Below, piece after piece: positions 9,080 to 17,821 of a stretch of DNA of 64,000 nucleotides. Within the stretch, counting starts at the first letter, position 1. Each line of letters opens with the position of its first letter. The notes under the pieces are model-generated. The model did not search any database, was not told the origin of the DNA, and saw only the letters and a program-made list of their open reading frames with translations. This DNA comes from Streptomyces sp. RB17 (GTDB lineage Bacteria > Actinomycetota > Actinomycetes > Streptomycetales > Streptomycetaceae). The translations under genes and the position numbers were made by a program. Location of the stretch: assembly GCF_009604455.1 (NCBI RefSeq), contig NZ_WEGL01000005.1, positions 124,001-188,000 on the forward strand, written 5' to 3'.

Positions 9080-9286
9080 TCATCCCGGCGAGATGTTCGG
9101 CATGTCCTGCACCAGGGCGTCATGCCGTTTCGAGTGGATACCGGTGGAGCGGCGCGCGTCGGAGCTGCCGTCCTTGTGGTGTCCGGGCTGGTGCTGGTAC
9201 GGGCCCTTGTTGCCCTGGTGCAGTCCGGGCACGTGGCTCGGGGTGTCGGGCTTCGCCTGGGGGCGGCCCACTCGGATGCTGCCCAT
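9080..9286 (-). CDS. Small His/Pro/Gly-rich protein of unknown function
   Basis: The 68-residue protein has no membrane segment and is rich in polar residues, His (8) and Pro/Gly, including GLHQGNKGPYQHQPGHHK. The ATG has a good ribosome site, GGAAGGAGA, 7 nt upstream, and the gene sits in series with its operon neighbours (21 nt from the DUF5947 gene, 32 nt to the next). I do not recognise a family. The His-rich middle could bind a metal such as nickel, but this is inference only. Confidence 0.55.
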   Translation of the reverse strand: MGSIRVGRPQAKPDTPSHVPGLHQGNKGPYQHQPGHHKDGSSDARRSTGIHSKRHDALVQDMPNISPG

Positions 9287-9307
9287 GTCGGTTCTCCTTC
9301 CAGGTCC

Positions 9308-9898
9308 TCACGACCGTTCGGTCAGCTCCCTGAAGAACTGTTCTACGGCCGGCCAGACCCGCCCGCCACCGGAGAGGCCCCGCCACTCGCGGCGGACCAG
9401 GGCGATCATCCGGTAGCAGTCGTCGACCGGCACGATCCAGTGCTCGTCGAGGCCGCGCACGGTGTTCACCAGCAGCGCCTCCACGTCGGGTGCCACGGCG
9501 GCGAGCTCGGGAACCGCGGCGGCCAGCCGCTGCCACGCCTGTGCGTCCACCTCCCAGCGCATGGCCCCGGCCGGGCTCGGCCCCTGCGCGGTGACCGTGC
9601 CGTCGGAGCGCGGCACGAAGAACACCAGACCCACCGGGACGCCCAGCACCCCCGTGTCGACCGGCGGCAGCCGCAGCCGGCGCCGGGGCACGAGCCGGTA
9701 GCGGCCCTCGCCCGCCCCGTTGTCGGCGAACAGCACCGAGCAGGGGCCGCACACGCACCGCACCTCGGCGTCACCCGTGTCGTACAGGTGGGGGTGTTCC
9801 ACGGCCAGGCGGGCGGCGCACATCTCGCAGACCTCGGCCTCGGCCGTCGCCGCGCGGTCCGCGGCGGAGCGGATGACCCGGGCGAGCGCTCCGTCCAT
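9308..9898 (-). CDS. DUF5947 family protein with CxxC-type metal motifs
   Basis: The 196-residue protein has a Cys/His-rich N-terminal half: C24-EMC27, H35 and H37, then C48, C50 and C53 in RCVCGPC. This looks like a rubredoxin-like or zinc site. The second half (LVFFVPRSDGTVTAQ onward) lacks cysteines. DUF5947 members are found next to actinobacterial [NiFe] hydrogenases. Their role is not established. ATG 9898 is used. A GTG two codons upstream (9904), which overlaps the stop of the preceding gene, is equally possible since AGGAGG lies 4 nt before it. Confidence 0.72.
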   Translation of the reverse strand: MDGALARVIRSAADRAATAEAEVCEMCAARLAVEHPHLYDTGDAEVRCVCGPCSVLFADNGAGEGRYRLVPRRRLRLPPVDTGVLGVPVGLVFFVPRSDGTVTAQGPSPAGAMRWEVDAQAWQRLAAAVPELAAVAPDVEALLVNTVRGLDEHWIVPVDDCYRMIALVRREWRGLSGGGRVWPAVEQFFRELTERS

Positions 9899-9900
9899 CC

Positions 9901-10461
9901 TCACCCCGCCTCCTCGGGCACGGCCCGGCGCCTGATCGTGCTCAGCGGTACGAACGCGGGCGCCGGCTTCCGCTCGGCGCCCCCCGGCACCGTCTCCACG
10001 GAGGTCAGCTCGGGAGCGACGGCCAGCACCGCCGCCCGGACCGCCTCGACGACGTCCGACGAGCCGCCGCCGCACCCGGAACCGCACCCGCCGCCCGAGG
10101 ACAGCCGCACCCGGGCCACCTGACCGTCGACCCCGGCCCACTCCAGGTCGCCGCCGCGCTCGCGCACCGCCGGCCGCAGCTTCTCCACCGCGCGGGCGGC
10201 CCTGAGCTCCGCCGGCTCCGGGTGGACGGCGTGCAGGACCAGGAGATGGCCGAGCAGCTCGTCGTCGGCGAGCCGTTCCCGCAGCCGCTCGTCCGCGTGG
10301 TCCAGCACCCGGGCGAGGGCCTCGCCGTAGACCTCCGTCAGCAGCCGCACCGCCTCCAGGGCCGGGCCCGGAGCGGACTCCAGCCCGGCCAGCAGCTCGT
10401 CGAGCCGGGCGAGCCGCGCCTCCACCGCCGGGTCCGGCAGCCGTACGGCGGTGTCAGCCAT
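9901..10461 (-). CDS. NifU C-terminal-domain (Nfu-like) protein
   Basis: The protein has 186 residues. An alpha-helical N-terminal part (1-100) precedes an Nfu-like domain with a Gly/Cys loop at 123-133. Classical Nfu proteins hold a bridging [4Fe-4S] cluster with CxxC, but here the two cysteines are C126 and C130, spaced CxxxC (C-G-S-G-C). The protein probably delivers Fe-S clusters to HhyS, whose gene is in the same operon. Its ATG overlaps the end of hhyL by 8 nt, indicating coupled translation. Confidence 0.8.
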   Translation of the reverse strand: MADTAVRLPDPAVEARLARLDELLAGLESAPGPALEAVRLLTEVYGEALARVLDHADERLRERLADDELLGHLLVLHAVHPEPAELRAARAVEKLRPAVRERGGDLEWAGVDGQVARVRLSSGGGCGSGCGGGSSDVVEAVRAAVLAVAPELTSVETVPGGAERKPAPAFVPLSTIRRRAVPEEAG

Positions 10462-12247
10462 GGTTGGCCCCGTACGTGGGCGAGTGCACGGTGGTCAGGG
10501 TCTTCCCCTTGCCCATGTACATGTGCACGCCGCACGGCAGACACGGGTCGAAGCTGCGCACGGTGCGCATGATGTCGACGCCCTTGAAGTCGTCGGGCCC
10601 GTTCTCCTCGAAGATCGGCTGACCCTGGACGGCGTCCTCGTACGGGCCGGGGGTCCCGTAGCTGTCACGCGGACTGGCGTTCCACGGGGTCGGCGGGTAC
10701 GGATGGTAGTTGGCGATCTTCCGGTCCCGGATCACCAGGTGGTGGGAGAGGACCCCGCGCACCGCCTCGTGGAAGCCGCAGCCGATCGACTCGTCCGGCA
10801 CCTCGAAGTTCTCGAACACCTTCGTGTCGCCGCTCCTGAGCATCCCCATGGCCTCCTCCAGGAACTGCAGGGCCATGGCGGCGGCGTAGGCGATGAAGTA
10901 CGGCCGGGCGCGGTCCCGTTCGAGGGTGTTGCTCCACTTCGGGATCTTCCACTCCAGAGTCGTCTCCGGCAGCTTCTCGCCCTTGGGCAGGGTGATGCGG
11001 ATGCCGCCACCGGTCGCCTTGACGTACGGCGTGTCGACCAGTCCGCTGAGCGCGGTGGACCACAGCCGGGCCAGCGGACCGCCTCCGGTGTCGAGCGCGA
11101 GATGCTCACCGGTCTCGGGGTGGTACCAGCGTGGGCTCATCACCCAGCTGTAGTTGCCGTCGAAGTCCCGCTTCTGCGGCACCGGGACGGTCGTCTGGTT
11201 CCACGGGTGGCGCATGTCGACGGGGTTGCCGAGCGGGTCGTGGGTGACGAACGGGTCCTCGTTCACCCAGTCCTCGTAGAAGGAGCTGCCCAGCATGATG
11301 CGCAGCCCGAGGTTGATGTCGATCAGGTTGTTGGTGACCAGCTTGCCGTCCACGACGACGCCGGGGGTGACGTACATCGCCCGGCCCCACTCGTTCATCG
11401 TCGCGTAGCGGTAGTCGACGACGTCCGGGTTCTGGAAGGCACCCCAGCAGCCCAGCAGGATGCGGCGCTTGCCGACCTCCTCGTAGCCGGGCAGGGCCTC
11501 GTAGAAGAAGTCGAAGACGTCGTCGTTCATCGCCACCGCCTTCTTGACGAAGTCGATGACGCGCATCAGGCGGCTGAGGTAGTCGGTGAAGGTGTTCGGC
11601 TGCGGCATCGTGCCGACACCGCCCGGGTACATCGTGGAGGGGTGCACATGCCGGCCCTCCATCAGGCAGAACATCTCCCGGGTGATCCGGCTGACCTTCA
11701 GCGCCTCCTTGTAGACCTCGCCCTCGAAGGGGTTGAAGGCCTTCATGATGTCGGCGATCGTGCGGTAGCCGTGGACGTCCCCGCGGGGCGCGTCCGTGCG
11801 CTCGGCGCGGGCCAGGACACCGGGGTTGGTGGCCTTGACCATCGCCTCGCAGAAGTCCACGAAGACCAGGTTGTCCTGGAAGATCGTGTGGTCGAAGATG
11901 TACTCCGCCGCCTCGCCGAGGTTGGTGATGTGCTCGGCCAGCTTGGGCGGCTTGACGCCGTAGGCCATCTGCTGGGCGTAGTTGGAGCAGGTGGTGTGGT
12001 TGTCGCCGCAGATGCCGCAGATCCGCGAGGTGATGAACCCGGCGTCACGCGGGTCCTTGCCCTTCATGAAGACCGAGTAGCCACGGAAGAGCGACGAGGT
12101 GCTGTGGCACTCGACGACTTCCTGGTTGGCGAAGTCGATCTTCGTGTAGATGCCCAGGTTGCCGATGATCCGGGTGATCGGATCCCAGGACATGTCGACG
12201 ATCTGGGCGGGTTTACGTTCCGTGGGCCGGGACTCGGTGGTGGTCAT
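10454..12247 (-). CDS. hhyL: [NiFe] hydrogenase large subunit, group 5/1h
   Basis: The 597-residue catalytic subunit has both nickel-binding motifs: RICGICGDNH with C77 and C80, and DPCLPCGVH with C569, C572 and H575. The 22 residues after H575 are the tail expected to be clipped by the maturation protease. The long conserved body and motif wording match the actinobacterial high-affinity enzymes that oxidise atmospheric H2. It has no export signal, which fits assembly and activity on the cytoplasmic side. The gene is 63 nt downstream of hhyS and overlaps the NifU-like gene. Confidence 0.97.
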   Translation of the reverse strand: MTTTESRPTERKPAQIVDMSWDPITRIIGNLGIYTKIDFANQEVVECHSTSSLFRGYSVFMKGKDPRDAGFITSRICGICGDNHTTCSNYAQQMAYGVKPPKLAEHITNLGEAAEYIFDHTIFQDNLVFVDFCEAMVKATNPGVLARAERTDAPRGDVHGYRTIADIMKAFNPFEGEVYKEALKVSRITREMFCLMEGRHVHPSTMYPGGVGTMPQPNTFTDYLSRLMRVIDFVKKAVAMNDDVFDFFYEALPGYEEVGKRRILLGCWGAFQNPDVVDYRYATMNEWGRAMYVTPGVVVDGKLVTNNLIDINLGLRIMLGSSFYEDWVNEDPFVTHDPLGNPVDMRHPWNQTTVPVPQKRDFDGNYSWVMSPRWYHPETGEHLALDTGGGPLARLWSTALSGLVDTPYVKATGGGIRITLPKGEKLPETTLEWKIPKWSNTLERDRARPYFIAYAAAMALQFLEEAMGMLRSGDTKVFENFEVPDESIGCGFHEAVRGVLSHHLVIRDRKIANYHPYPPTPWNASPRDSYGTPGPYEDAVQGQPIFEENGPDDFKGVDIMRTVRSFDPCLPCGVHMYMGKGKTLTTVHSPTYGANHG

Positions 12248-12310
12248 CTGCGGTACTGCCCCTCGCTGTTCGGGTCGGGCGGACTTGTGGCGGGACGGGG
12301 ACGGACGGCG

Positions 12311-13399
12311 TCAGGCACGCCAGTGCGGGTCGTAGCCGCTGGTCAGCTTGCGCTTGTTGTGGCGCCACTTGGGCTCGTGGTTCACCACGTCGTTGGTCAG
12401 CCCGCGCAGCCGGCGGACGACGGCTCCGTACGGCTTGACGAGCATGGTCGACAGCGTGCCGCCCGGGGGCTCGTCCATGAACGGCATGAAGGCGTCCGGG
12501 AAGCTGGGCATCGTGCAGCCGATGCAGATGCCGCCGACGTTCGGGCAGCCGCCGATGCCGGCCATCCAGCCGCGCTTGGGCACGTTGCAGTTGACCACCG
12601 GGCCCCAGCAGCCGACCTTCACCTGGCACTTGGGGGAGTTGTAGTCCCTCGCGAAGTCGGCCTGCTCGTAGTACGCGGCCCGGTCGCAGCCCTCGTGCAC
12701 GGTCTTCCCGAACAGCCACTGCGGGCGCAGCATGTGGTCCAGCGGCGGCGGGGGAGCGGCGCCGGCCGCGTGCTGGAGCACCCAGACCAGGGTCTCCATG
12801 AAGTTCTCCGGCTGGATGGGACAGCCGGGCACGTTGACCACCGGAAGCCCCGACCGCGCCTTGAAGTCCCAGCCCAGGTAGTCCGCGAGACCCATGCAGC
12901 CGGTCGGGTTGCCGGCCATGGCGTGGATACCGCCGAACGTGGCACACGTCCCCGCGGCCACCACCGCCCAGGCCTTCGGCGCGAGCTGGTCGATCCACCA
13001 GTTCAGCGTCTGCGGCTCACCGGTGTCGGGGTCGTTGCCGAAGGACGTCCAGTAGCCGTCGCCCCGGATGATGTTCTGGTTCGGGACCGAACCCTCGATG
13101 ACGAGGATGAACGGCTCCAGCTCGCCCCGTGCCGCGGCCCGGTACGGGGCGAGGAAGTCCTCGCCGCCCAGGCTCGGCGAGAGCACCTTGTTGACGAGGT
13201 TCACCTTCGGCAGGCCCGGGATGAGGCCCAGCACGACGTCCTCGATGGAGGGCTGGCCGGCGGCGGTCAGCGACACGGTGTCGCCGTCGCAGCTCATGCC
13301 CTCCGAGATCCAGAGGATGGTGATCTCGTCGAATCCCTTCCGCGCCTCGGCCGCGCTGGGCTCGCCGTGGACATCGGTGGTACCGCTCTGTGTGGTCAT
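12311..13399 (-). CDS. hhyS: [NiFe] hydrogenase small subunit, group 5/1h
   Basis: The 362-residue electron-transfer subunit has three Fe-S sites. Proximal ligands are in EGMSCDGD (C37 and D40), C152 and C193. Distal ligands are H235, C238, C258 and C264. The medial site lies in C271...C285...ICIGC (C292, C295). The CxxD in place of CxxC at the proximal site is the hallmark of this O2-tolerant group. There is no twin-arginine leader. The start at 13399 has GGAGG 8 nt upstream. An upstream in-frame extension to 13504 is Arg/Pro-rich and rejected. Confidence 0.96.
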   Translation of the reverse strand: MTTQSGTTDVHGEPSAAEARKGFDEITILWISEGMSCDGDTVSLTAAGQPSIEDVVLGLIPGLPKVNLVNKVLSPSLGGEDFLAPYRAAARGELEPFILVIEGSVPNQNIIRGDGYWTSFGNDPDTGEPQTLNWWIDQLAPKAWAVVAAGTCATFGGIHAMAGNPTGCMGLADYLGWDFKARSGLPVVNVPGCPIQPENFMETLVWVLQHAAGAAPPPPLDHMLRPQWLFGKTVHEGCDRAAYYEQADFARDYNSPKCQVKVGCWGPVVNCNVPKRGWMAGIGGCPNVGGICIGCTMPSFPDAFMPFMDEPPGGTLSTMLVKPYGAVVRRLRGLTNDVVNHEPKWRHNKRKLTSGYDPHWRA

Positions 13400-13543
13400 C
13401 GCTGCGGCCTCCGTCGCTGCCGGTCTCGGAGTCGGTCGTAGGGGGCGGCCGGGGCCACGAGGGTCCGGGCCGTGGGGCGGCCGAGGGCGGCGGCGCGGTC
13501 GCAAAGGAACCGCCCGGCCGTCGGGCGGTCCTGCCGCGGCGCC

Positions 13544-15085
13544 TCAGGGGCAACCATCGAACCGTCCCTCCTCCGGCCGGTCGGCCGGACGCTCGGGGGG
13601 CCGCGGGGACTGCGGCCGGGGTGCGGTGACCGGACCCGGCGCGTCGGAGTCACCGAGCGGCTGGACCTCGTCGGGCCGGAAGTAGTGGAAACGGCCGTAC
13701 CAGCCGTGCAGTTCGGCCGCGGGATCGTCCTCCACGGTGACGGCCAGGTGCACGCTGCCGTCCACGTCGTGCAGGACGGCGGAGACCCGGGCCGTGCGTC
13801 CGTCCAGGAACATGTCCTGGGCGTCGGCGCCCCGGACGCGCGGACGCAGCAGCACCCGGCTGCCACCGCCGAGGGGCACGCCGTCCACGAGCACCGTGTC
13901 GGTCGCCGGGGACGGGCCGTCGTCGCCAGGCTCCTGCCACCAGGCGGGCCGCTCGGCGGCGGACCGGGTCTGCGCCGGAGCCAGGGACCGGATGGTGCCG
14001 TGCAGCCGGGAGAAGACCTCCCGGGTCATGCTGTCGACCCGGTCGAGGATCTCCGCCGCCCGTGGATCGGTGGCCCGGGCCTCGGCCTTCTCCTCGTCGG
14101 TCAGCAGCATCGTGCGCAGGGTGAGGATCTCGTCGATCTCCGCCGCGTCGTGCAGATCGCCCGGACTCTCCGGCGCCACCTGGGGCCAGTCCGGGAGGAT
14201 GATGGGGGCGGAGAGCATGACGGCGCCCGTCGTACCCTGCTGCGGCGGGCCGGCGAGCACGGGGAACGTGAACGCGTTCCGGCAGCCCCGCGCGTGCTGC
14301 GCCAGATCGCGCGGCGGATCGATCAGGGAGGCGAACTCCAGGCCGTCCCCGCCGACGAGGGTGTGCGTGGCGAGCAGCGCCTGCCGCAGTGCCTCGGTGC
14401 GCGGGGCCCGCGGGTCCGTCACCTCGCCGGTGTTCTCGGTGCGCACCCGCAACCGGTACAGCTCCGGCGCGAGCGGTTCGGCCTCGACCGTCGTGACGGC
14501 CCGCACCTCCCGGCGCCGCCGTACCGTCCGACCGGCCCCGTCCGGCAGTGCCTCGGCATCCGTGCCGGCGGCCGCACCCACCACGGCGGTGCGACCGCCG
14601 AGCAGCAACTCCCGCAGCGGCAGCACCAGTTCGGTCTCGCGCGGCACCGCCTCCTCGAACGACAGATGTGTGGCACCGTCGGCCGCCCGCAACCACTCGA
14701 CCGGGCGGTACCGTCCGTCCGGGCCGGCCGTCTCGACCTGCTTGTGCTGCATCTGGAGCCAGCGCACCCGCACCCGTACGACCGTGTCGGCGCGCGGTAC
14801 GCGCAGCAGGCACTCGGTCTGCTGGTACCAGGAGTCCGCGGACCCGGAGATCCCCGGCGTGACCGGCCCGTCCCGCTCGACCCAGTCGCGGGGCAGCAGC
14901 ACGCCGAACTGCCAGCGCACCCGGTTCTTCGGCGAGGACCGGCGGTACGGGTAGAGCAGGTACCCCTCGTAGAGCACGGCGTCCGCGACCGCACCGACCC
15001 GCTCGAAGACACCGCAGGACGTGCCGACGCCCTCGTCCAGCACGGCAGCGTGCCCCCCGCCGTCCACGCCGGCCCGGTCCGACAT
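13544..15085 (-). CDS. Large conserved protein of unknown function, first gene of the hydrogenase operon
   Basis: The 513-residue protein has no signal peptide, no membrane segment and few cysteines. The N-terminal half (CGVFERVGAVADAVLYEGYLL) is beta-rich with an YPYRRSSPKN stretch. A segment around 300-350 contains TMLLTDEEKAEARATDPRA, a long helix. The tail is Pro-rich and ends EEGRFDGCP. It has strong RBS GAGGAGG 4 nt before the ATG. Its place ahead of hhyS and hhyL suggests a structural or assembly partner. I do not recognise a named family. The 211 nt upstream of the start should hold the structural-operon promoter. Confidence 0.8.
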   Translation of the reverse strand: MSDRAGVDGGGHAAVLDEGVGTSCGVFERVGAVADAVLYEGYLLYPYRRSSPKNRVRWQFGVLLPRDWVERDGPVTPGISGSADSWYQQTECLLRVPRADTVVRVRVRWLQMQHKQVETAGPDGRYRPVEWLRAADGATHLSFEEAVPRETELVLPLRELLLGGRTAVVGAAAGTDAEALPDGAGRTVRRRREVRAVTTVEAEPLAPELYRLRVRTENTGEVTDPRAPRTEALRQALLATHTLVGGDGLEFASLIDPPRDLAQHARGCRNAFTFPVLAGPPQQGTTGAVMLSAPIILPDWPQVAPESPGDLHDAAEIDEILTLRTMLLTDEEKAEARATDPRAAEILDRVDSMTREVFSRLHGTIRSLAPAQTRSAAERPAWWQEPGDDGPSPATDTVLVDGVPLGGGSRVLLRPRVRGADAQDMFLDGRTARVSAVLHDVDGSVHLAVTVEDDPAAELHGWYGRFHYFRPDEVQPLGDSDAPGPVTAPRPQSPRPPERPADRPEEGRFDGCP

Positions 15086-15296
15086 GCCGCCTCCTCGTCA
15101 CCGGTGCACTCGACCATTCCTTTCACTACCGTCACACCGGTCACGGCTCCTCGCTCGTCCGACGCACCGCCATTGCGCCGCCCAGGGGACAGGGGCGCCG
15201 AGCGATACCCGGCGGGGTCGCGCACCTGTTCTGCGCCGGCCCAGGTGGTGACGTGGTACTGGCAGCTGGAGCGCACCGCGTCGCCGCCGCGTCCCC

Positions 15297-16193
15297 TCAC
15301 GCCTGTCGCGCGAGGTCCAGGCAGCAGTGGACGAAGTCCTGGACGACCGGATTGCGGTCGTCGGCCCGCGCCCAGGCCACGCCCACCCGCGTCGGGCTCA
15401 CTCCCGTGACCGGCCGGTACACCACGCCGGGGCGGGAGTAGAACCGCGCGGCGGACTCGGGGGCGAGGGCGATGCCGTACCCGTTGGCGATGGCGCTCAG
15501 CCAGTCGTCGGGCTGTTCGGTGACCGCGCCGACGCGGACCGGCCGGCCCTCGCGCTCGTCGGCGGCCAGCCAGTGGTCACGCCAGGCGCCGGTCTCCTCC
15601 GGCGCGGCGACGAACGGCTCGTCCCACAGCTCCCGGAAGGCGAGTCCGGCGCGCCCGGCGAGCGGATGCCCGCTCGGCAGCGCCACCCAGCGCGCCTCGC
15701 TGAACAGCACCTCCACCCGAACGTCGGCCTGGCCCGGGAAGGGCAGCCGCAGCAGCGCCGCGTCCACCTCGCCGTCGACCAGCCCGGCACTCGGGTTCGA
15801 CCAGGCGGCCTGCCGGAGTTCGACGCGCCAACCGGGCCGGCGCCGGGCGAACTCGGCGACGATCTCCTGTGTCGCCTCGTTGGCCCCGCTCGCCATGAAC
15901 CCCACGCGCAGGACCCGCGCGGCCTGCCGGTCCGCGGCCTTCGTGGCGCGCAGCGCGTCGTCCCAGGAGGCCAGCACCTCCGGCGCCCTGCGCGCGAGTT
16001 CACGGCCCGCGTCGGTCAGTGCCATGCCGGCACGGGAGCGGTCGAAGAGCCGTACGCCGAGCTGGGTCTCCAACTGCCGGATCTGCTTGGTCAGGGCCGG
16101 CTGGGACACGAACACGCGCTCGGCGGCCCGGGTGAGGCTGCCGTCCTCGGCGACCGCGAGGAAGGAGCGCAGCAGACGCGTGTCGACATCCAT
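15297..16193 (-). CDS. LysR-family transcriptional regulator
   Basis: The 298-residue protein has a classical LysR winged HTH at 1-60 (SLTRAAERVFVSQPALTKQI), a linker helix and a periplasmic-binding-protein-like effector domain. The effector is unknown. It is divergent from the DoxX-like gene, with 61 nt between starts, which suggests it controls that gene and itself. The intergenic stretch contains the AT-rich palindromic half sites ATA-N8-TAT at 16205-16218. It is probably unrelated to the hydrogenase operon, whose start lies 211 nt beyond its stop. Confidence 0.93.
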   Translation of the reverse strand: MDVDTRLLRSFLAVAEDGSLTRAAERVFVSQPALTKQIRQLETQLGVRLFDRSRAGMALTDAGRELARRAPEVLASWDDALRATKAADRQAARVLRVGFMASGANEATQEIVAEFARRRPGWRVELRQAAWSNPSAGLVDGEVDAALLRLPFPGQADVRVEVLFSEARWVALPSGHPLAGRAGLAFRELWDEPFVAAPEETGAWRDHWLAADEREGRPVRVGAVTEQPDDWLSAIANGYGIALAPESAARFYSRPGVVYRPVTGVSPTRVGVAWARADDRNPVVQDFVHCCLDLARQA

Positions 16194-16254
16194 TCCTCCA
16201 CGTTATAGATGCTGGTATTGGACGTCACGGTGGCCTGCCGGGGAGGGTGGAGCC

Positions 16255-16617
16255 ATGGAAAGTGCCATGGACATCGCCTATGTGACCGTCACCTGTGCGG
16301 CCGTCCTGGCCAACGCGGGCATCGCGGCGGCCGACCTCGCGAAGGCGCGATTCGTGCTCGCCAACTCGGCCGAGGTCGGCGTGCCCTCCGCCTGGATCCC
16401 CACCCTCGCCGTGCTCAAGGCGGCGGGCGCGGCCGGGCTGCTCCTCGGACTGCTCGGCGCACGCCCCCTGGGCCTCGCGGCCGGCACCGGACTGGTGCTG
16501 TTCTACGTCGGGGCCGTGATCGCCCATGTGCGGGCGCGGGTGCTCCACAACATCGCCTTCCCGAGCCTGTTCCTCGCCCTGGCGGCGGGCGCGCTGTCCC
16601 TGGCGGCCGTCCGGTGA
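16255..16617 (+). CDS. DoxX-like small membrane protein
   Basis: The 120-residue protein has four predicted membrane helices (about 5-22, 45-62, 68-85 and 97-117) and a cytoplasmic loop LAKARFVLANSAEVGVP, the pattern of the DoxX-like (DoxX_2) family. Members are linked to redox or stress functions, but biochemistry is thin. The ATG at 16255 is preferred to the one at 16267 because GGAGGGTGGAG lies just upstream. It is the likely target of the divergent LysR regulator. Confidence 0.82.
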   Translation: MESAMDIAYVTVTCAAVLANAGIAAADLAKARFVLANSAEVGVPSAWIPTLAVLKAAGAAGLLLGLLGARPLGLAAGTGLVLFYVGAVIAHVRARVLHNIAFPSLFLALAAGALSLAAVR

Positions 16618-16619
16618 CC

Positions 16620-17821
16620 TCACGGCAGCCGCTCCAGGACGACCAGGGCCGCGTCGTCCCCGAGGTCGCCGTGGCCGTGGTGCAGGAGGTCGCGGCGCAG
16701 GGCCGCCACCATCGCCTCCAGCGACCGGCCGGCATGCGACTGCACAGGGGCGGCCAGGTCGTGGAAGCGGCCACGGCGGTCGCGGGCCTCGATGAACCCG
16801 TCGGTGTACAGCACGAGACGGTCGCCCGGTACGAACGGCACGGTCTGGGCCACGGGCGGCACGGCCAGCAGATCGCCGAGGCCGAGCGGTGCGCCGGGCC
16901 GGTCGGGCTCGTACGGCCGTACCTCGCCGGCGTGGACGACGTACGGCTCGGGGTGGCCGCAGTGCACGATGCGGGCCACCGCCTCGCCGGGCGGGAACTC
17001 CACCAGGAGCGCCGTCGCGAACCGCTCCGTGAACAGGGCGCACGTACCGGTGCCGCCGGGCTCACCGCCCTCCGGTGTGCCGTCCAGCGCGGCGATGTGC
17101 CGGCGCGCCCGTTCGTCCAGCTGCTCCGCCACCTTCGTCGACGACGGCTCTTTGCAGGCCAGTTCACGGAAGGCGCCGAGCAGGGTGGCTGAGGCGCCGA
17201 CGGCTTCCAGGCCCTTGCCCCGTACGTCGCCGATCACGATCCGGGTGCCGTACGGCGTGGGCAGCGCCTCGTAGAAGTCGCCGCCGATGCGCGCCTCCGA
17301 CTCCGGCGATACACACCGCTCAGGGCGAGCGAGCCGATGCGCGGCGGGAGGGGGTGCATCAGGGCGCGCTGCGCGGTCTCGGCGACGGAGCGGACCTGGC
17401 GGAGCTGCCGTTCCCGGCGCTGCCGCAGGGAGCACGCGGCCAGCGAGGTCAGTCCGACCACGAACAGGCTGCCGAGCGTGACGTCCGCGTCCGGGTGTCC
17501 ACAGCTGCCGGCGTCCCACTGGAGCAGCGCCGTGATCACGAGCGCGGCACCGCCGAGCGCCGCCGTCGCCCGGTATGGGAGCAGCACGGCGGCCAGCACC
17601 GGGACGGCGGCCCTCACCGGTGAGACGTGCAGCCAGTCCGGGGTGAGCAGATCGGTGAGGGCGACGACCACCATGAGCAGCACGGGGGTCGCGGCCAGGA
17701 GAGCGCGGGAGCCGGTGCTGGGGCCGAGGAGCGCCGGCAGCCGTGGCGTGGGCTGCGGGCCCGCGGTTCCCGCGGTGTGGCCGGTGGTGGTGTTCTGAAC
17801 GTCGGTGGTGTGAGAGGTCAT
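16620..17821 (-). pseudogene. SpoIIE-type PP2C phosphatase with frameshift
   Basis: The N-terminal part (MTSHTTDVQNT..., from 17821) has about four membrane helices and reads to ALMHPLPPRIGSLALSGVY. The catalytic part resumes in another frame as ESEARIGGDFYEAL. The break lies near 17303-17312. Beyond it all PP2C acidic motifs are intact: GGDF, IGDVRGKG, LYTDGFIEAR and GDDAALV. One base gained or two lost would restore a normal 400-residue membrane-bound anti-anti-sigma-type phosphatase. The ATG overlaps the upstream stop (ATGA). It could be a real recent mutation or a sequencing error. As read, the phosphatase is not made in one piece. Confidence 0.8.

Noticed and set aside
10451..13441. Long open frame of 996 codons on the plus strand opposite hhyL and hhyS
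   Set aside because: It is the antisense shadow of two certain genes; high G+C removes stops. The translation is His/Val/Arg-rich and low in hydrophobic order.
16194..16254. Canonical T-N11-A LysR box
   Set aside because: Positions do not fit T-N11-A exactly; only a looser ATA-N8-TAT is seen.
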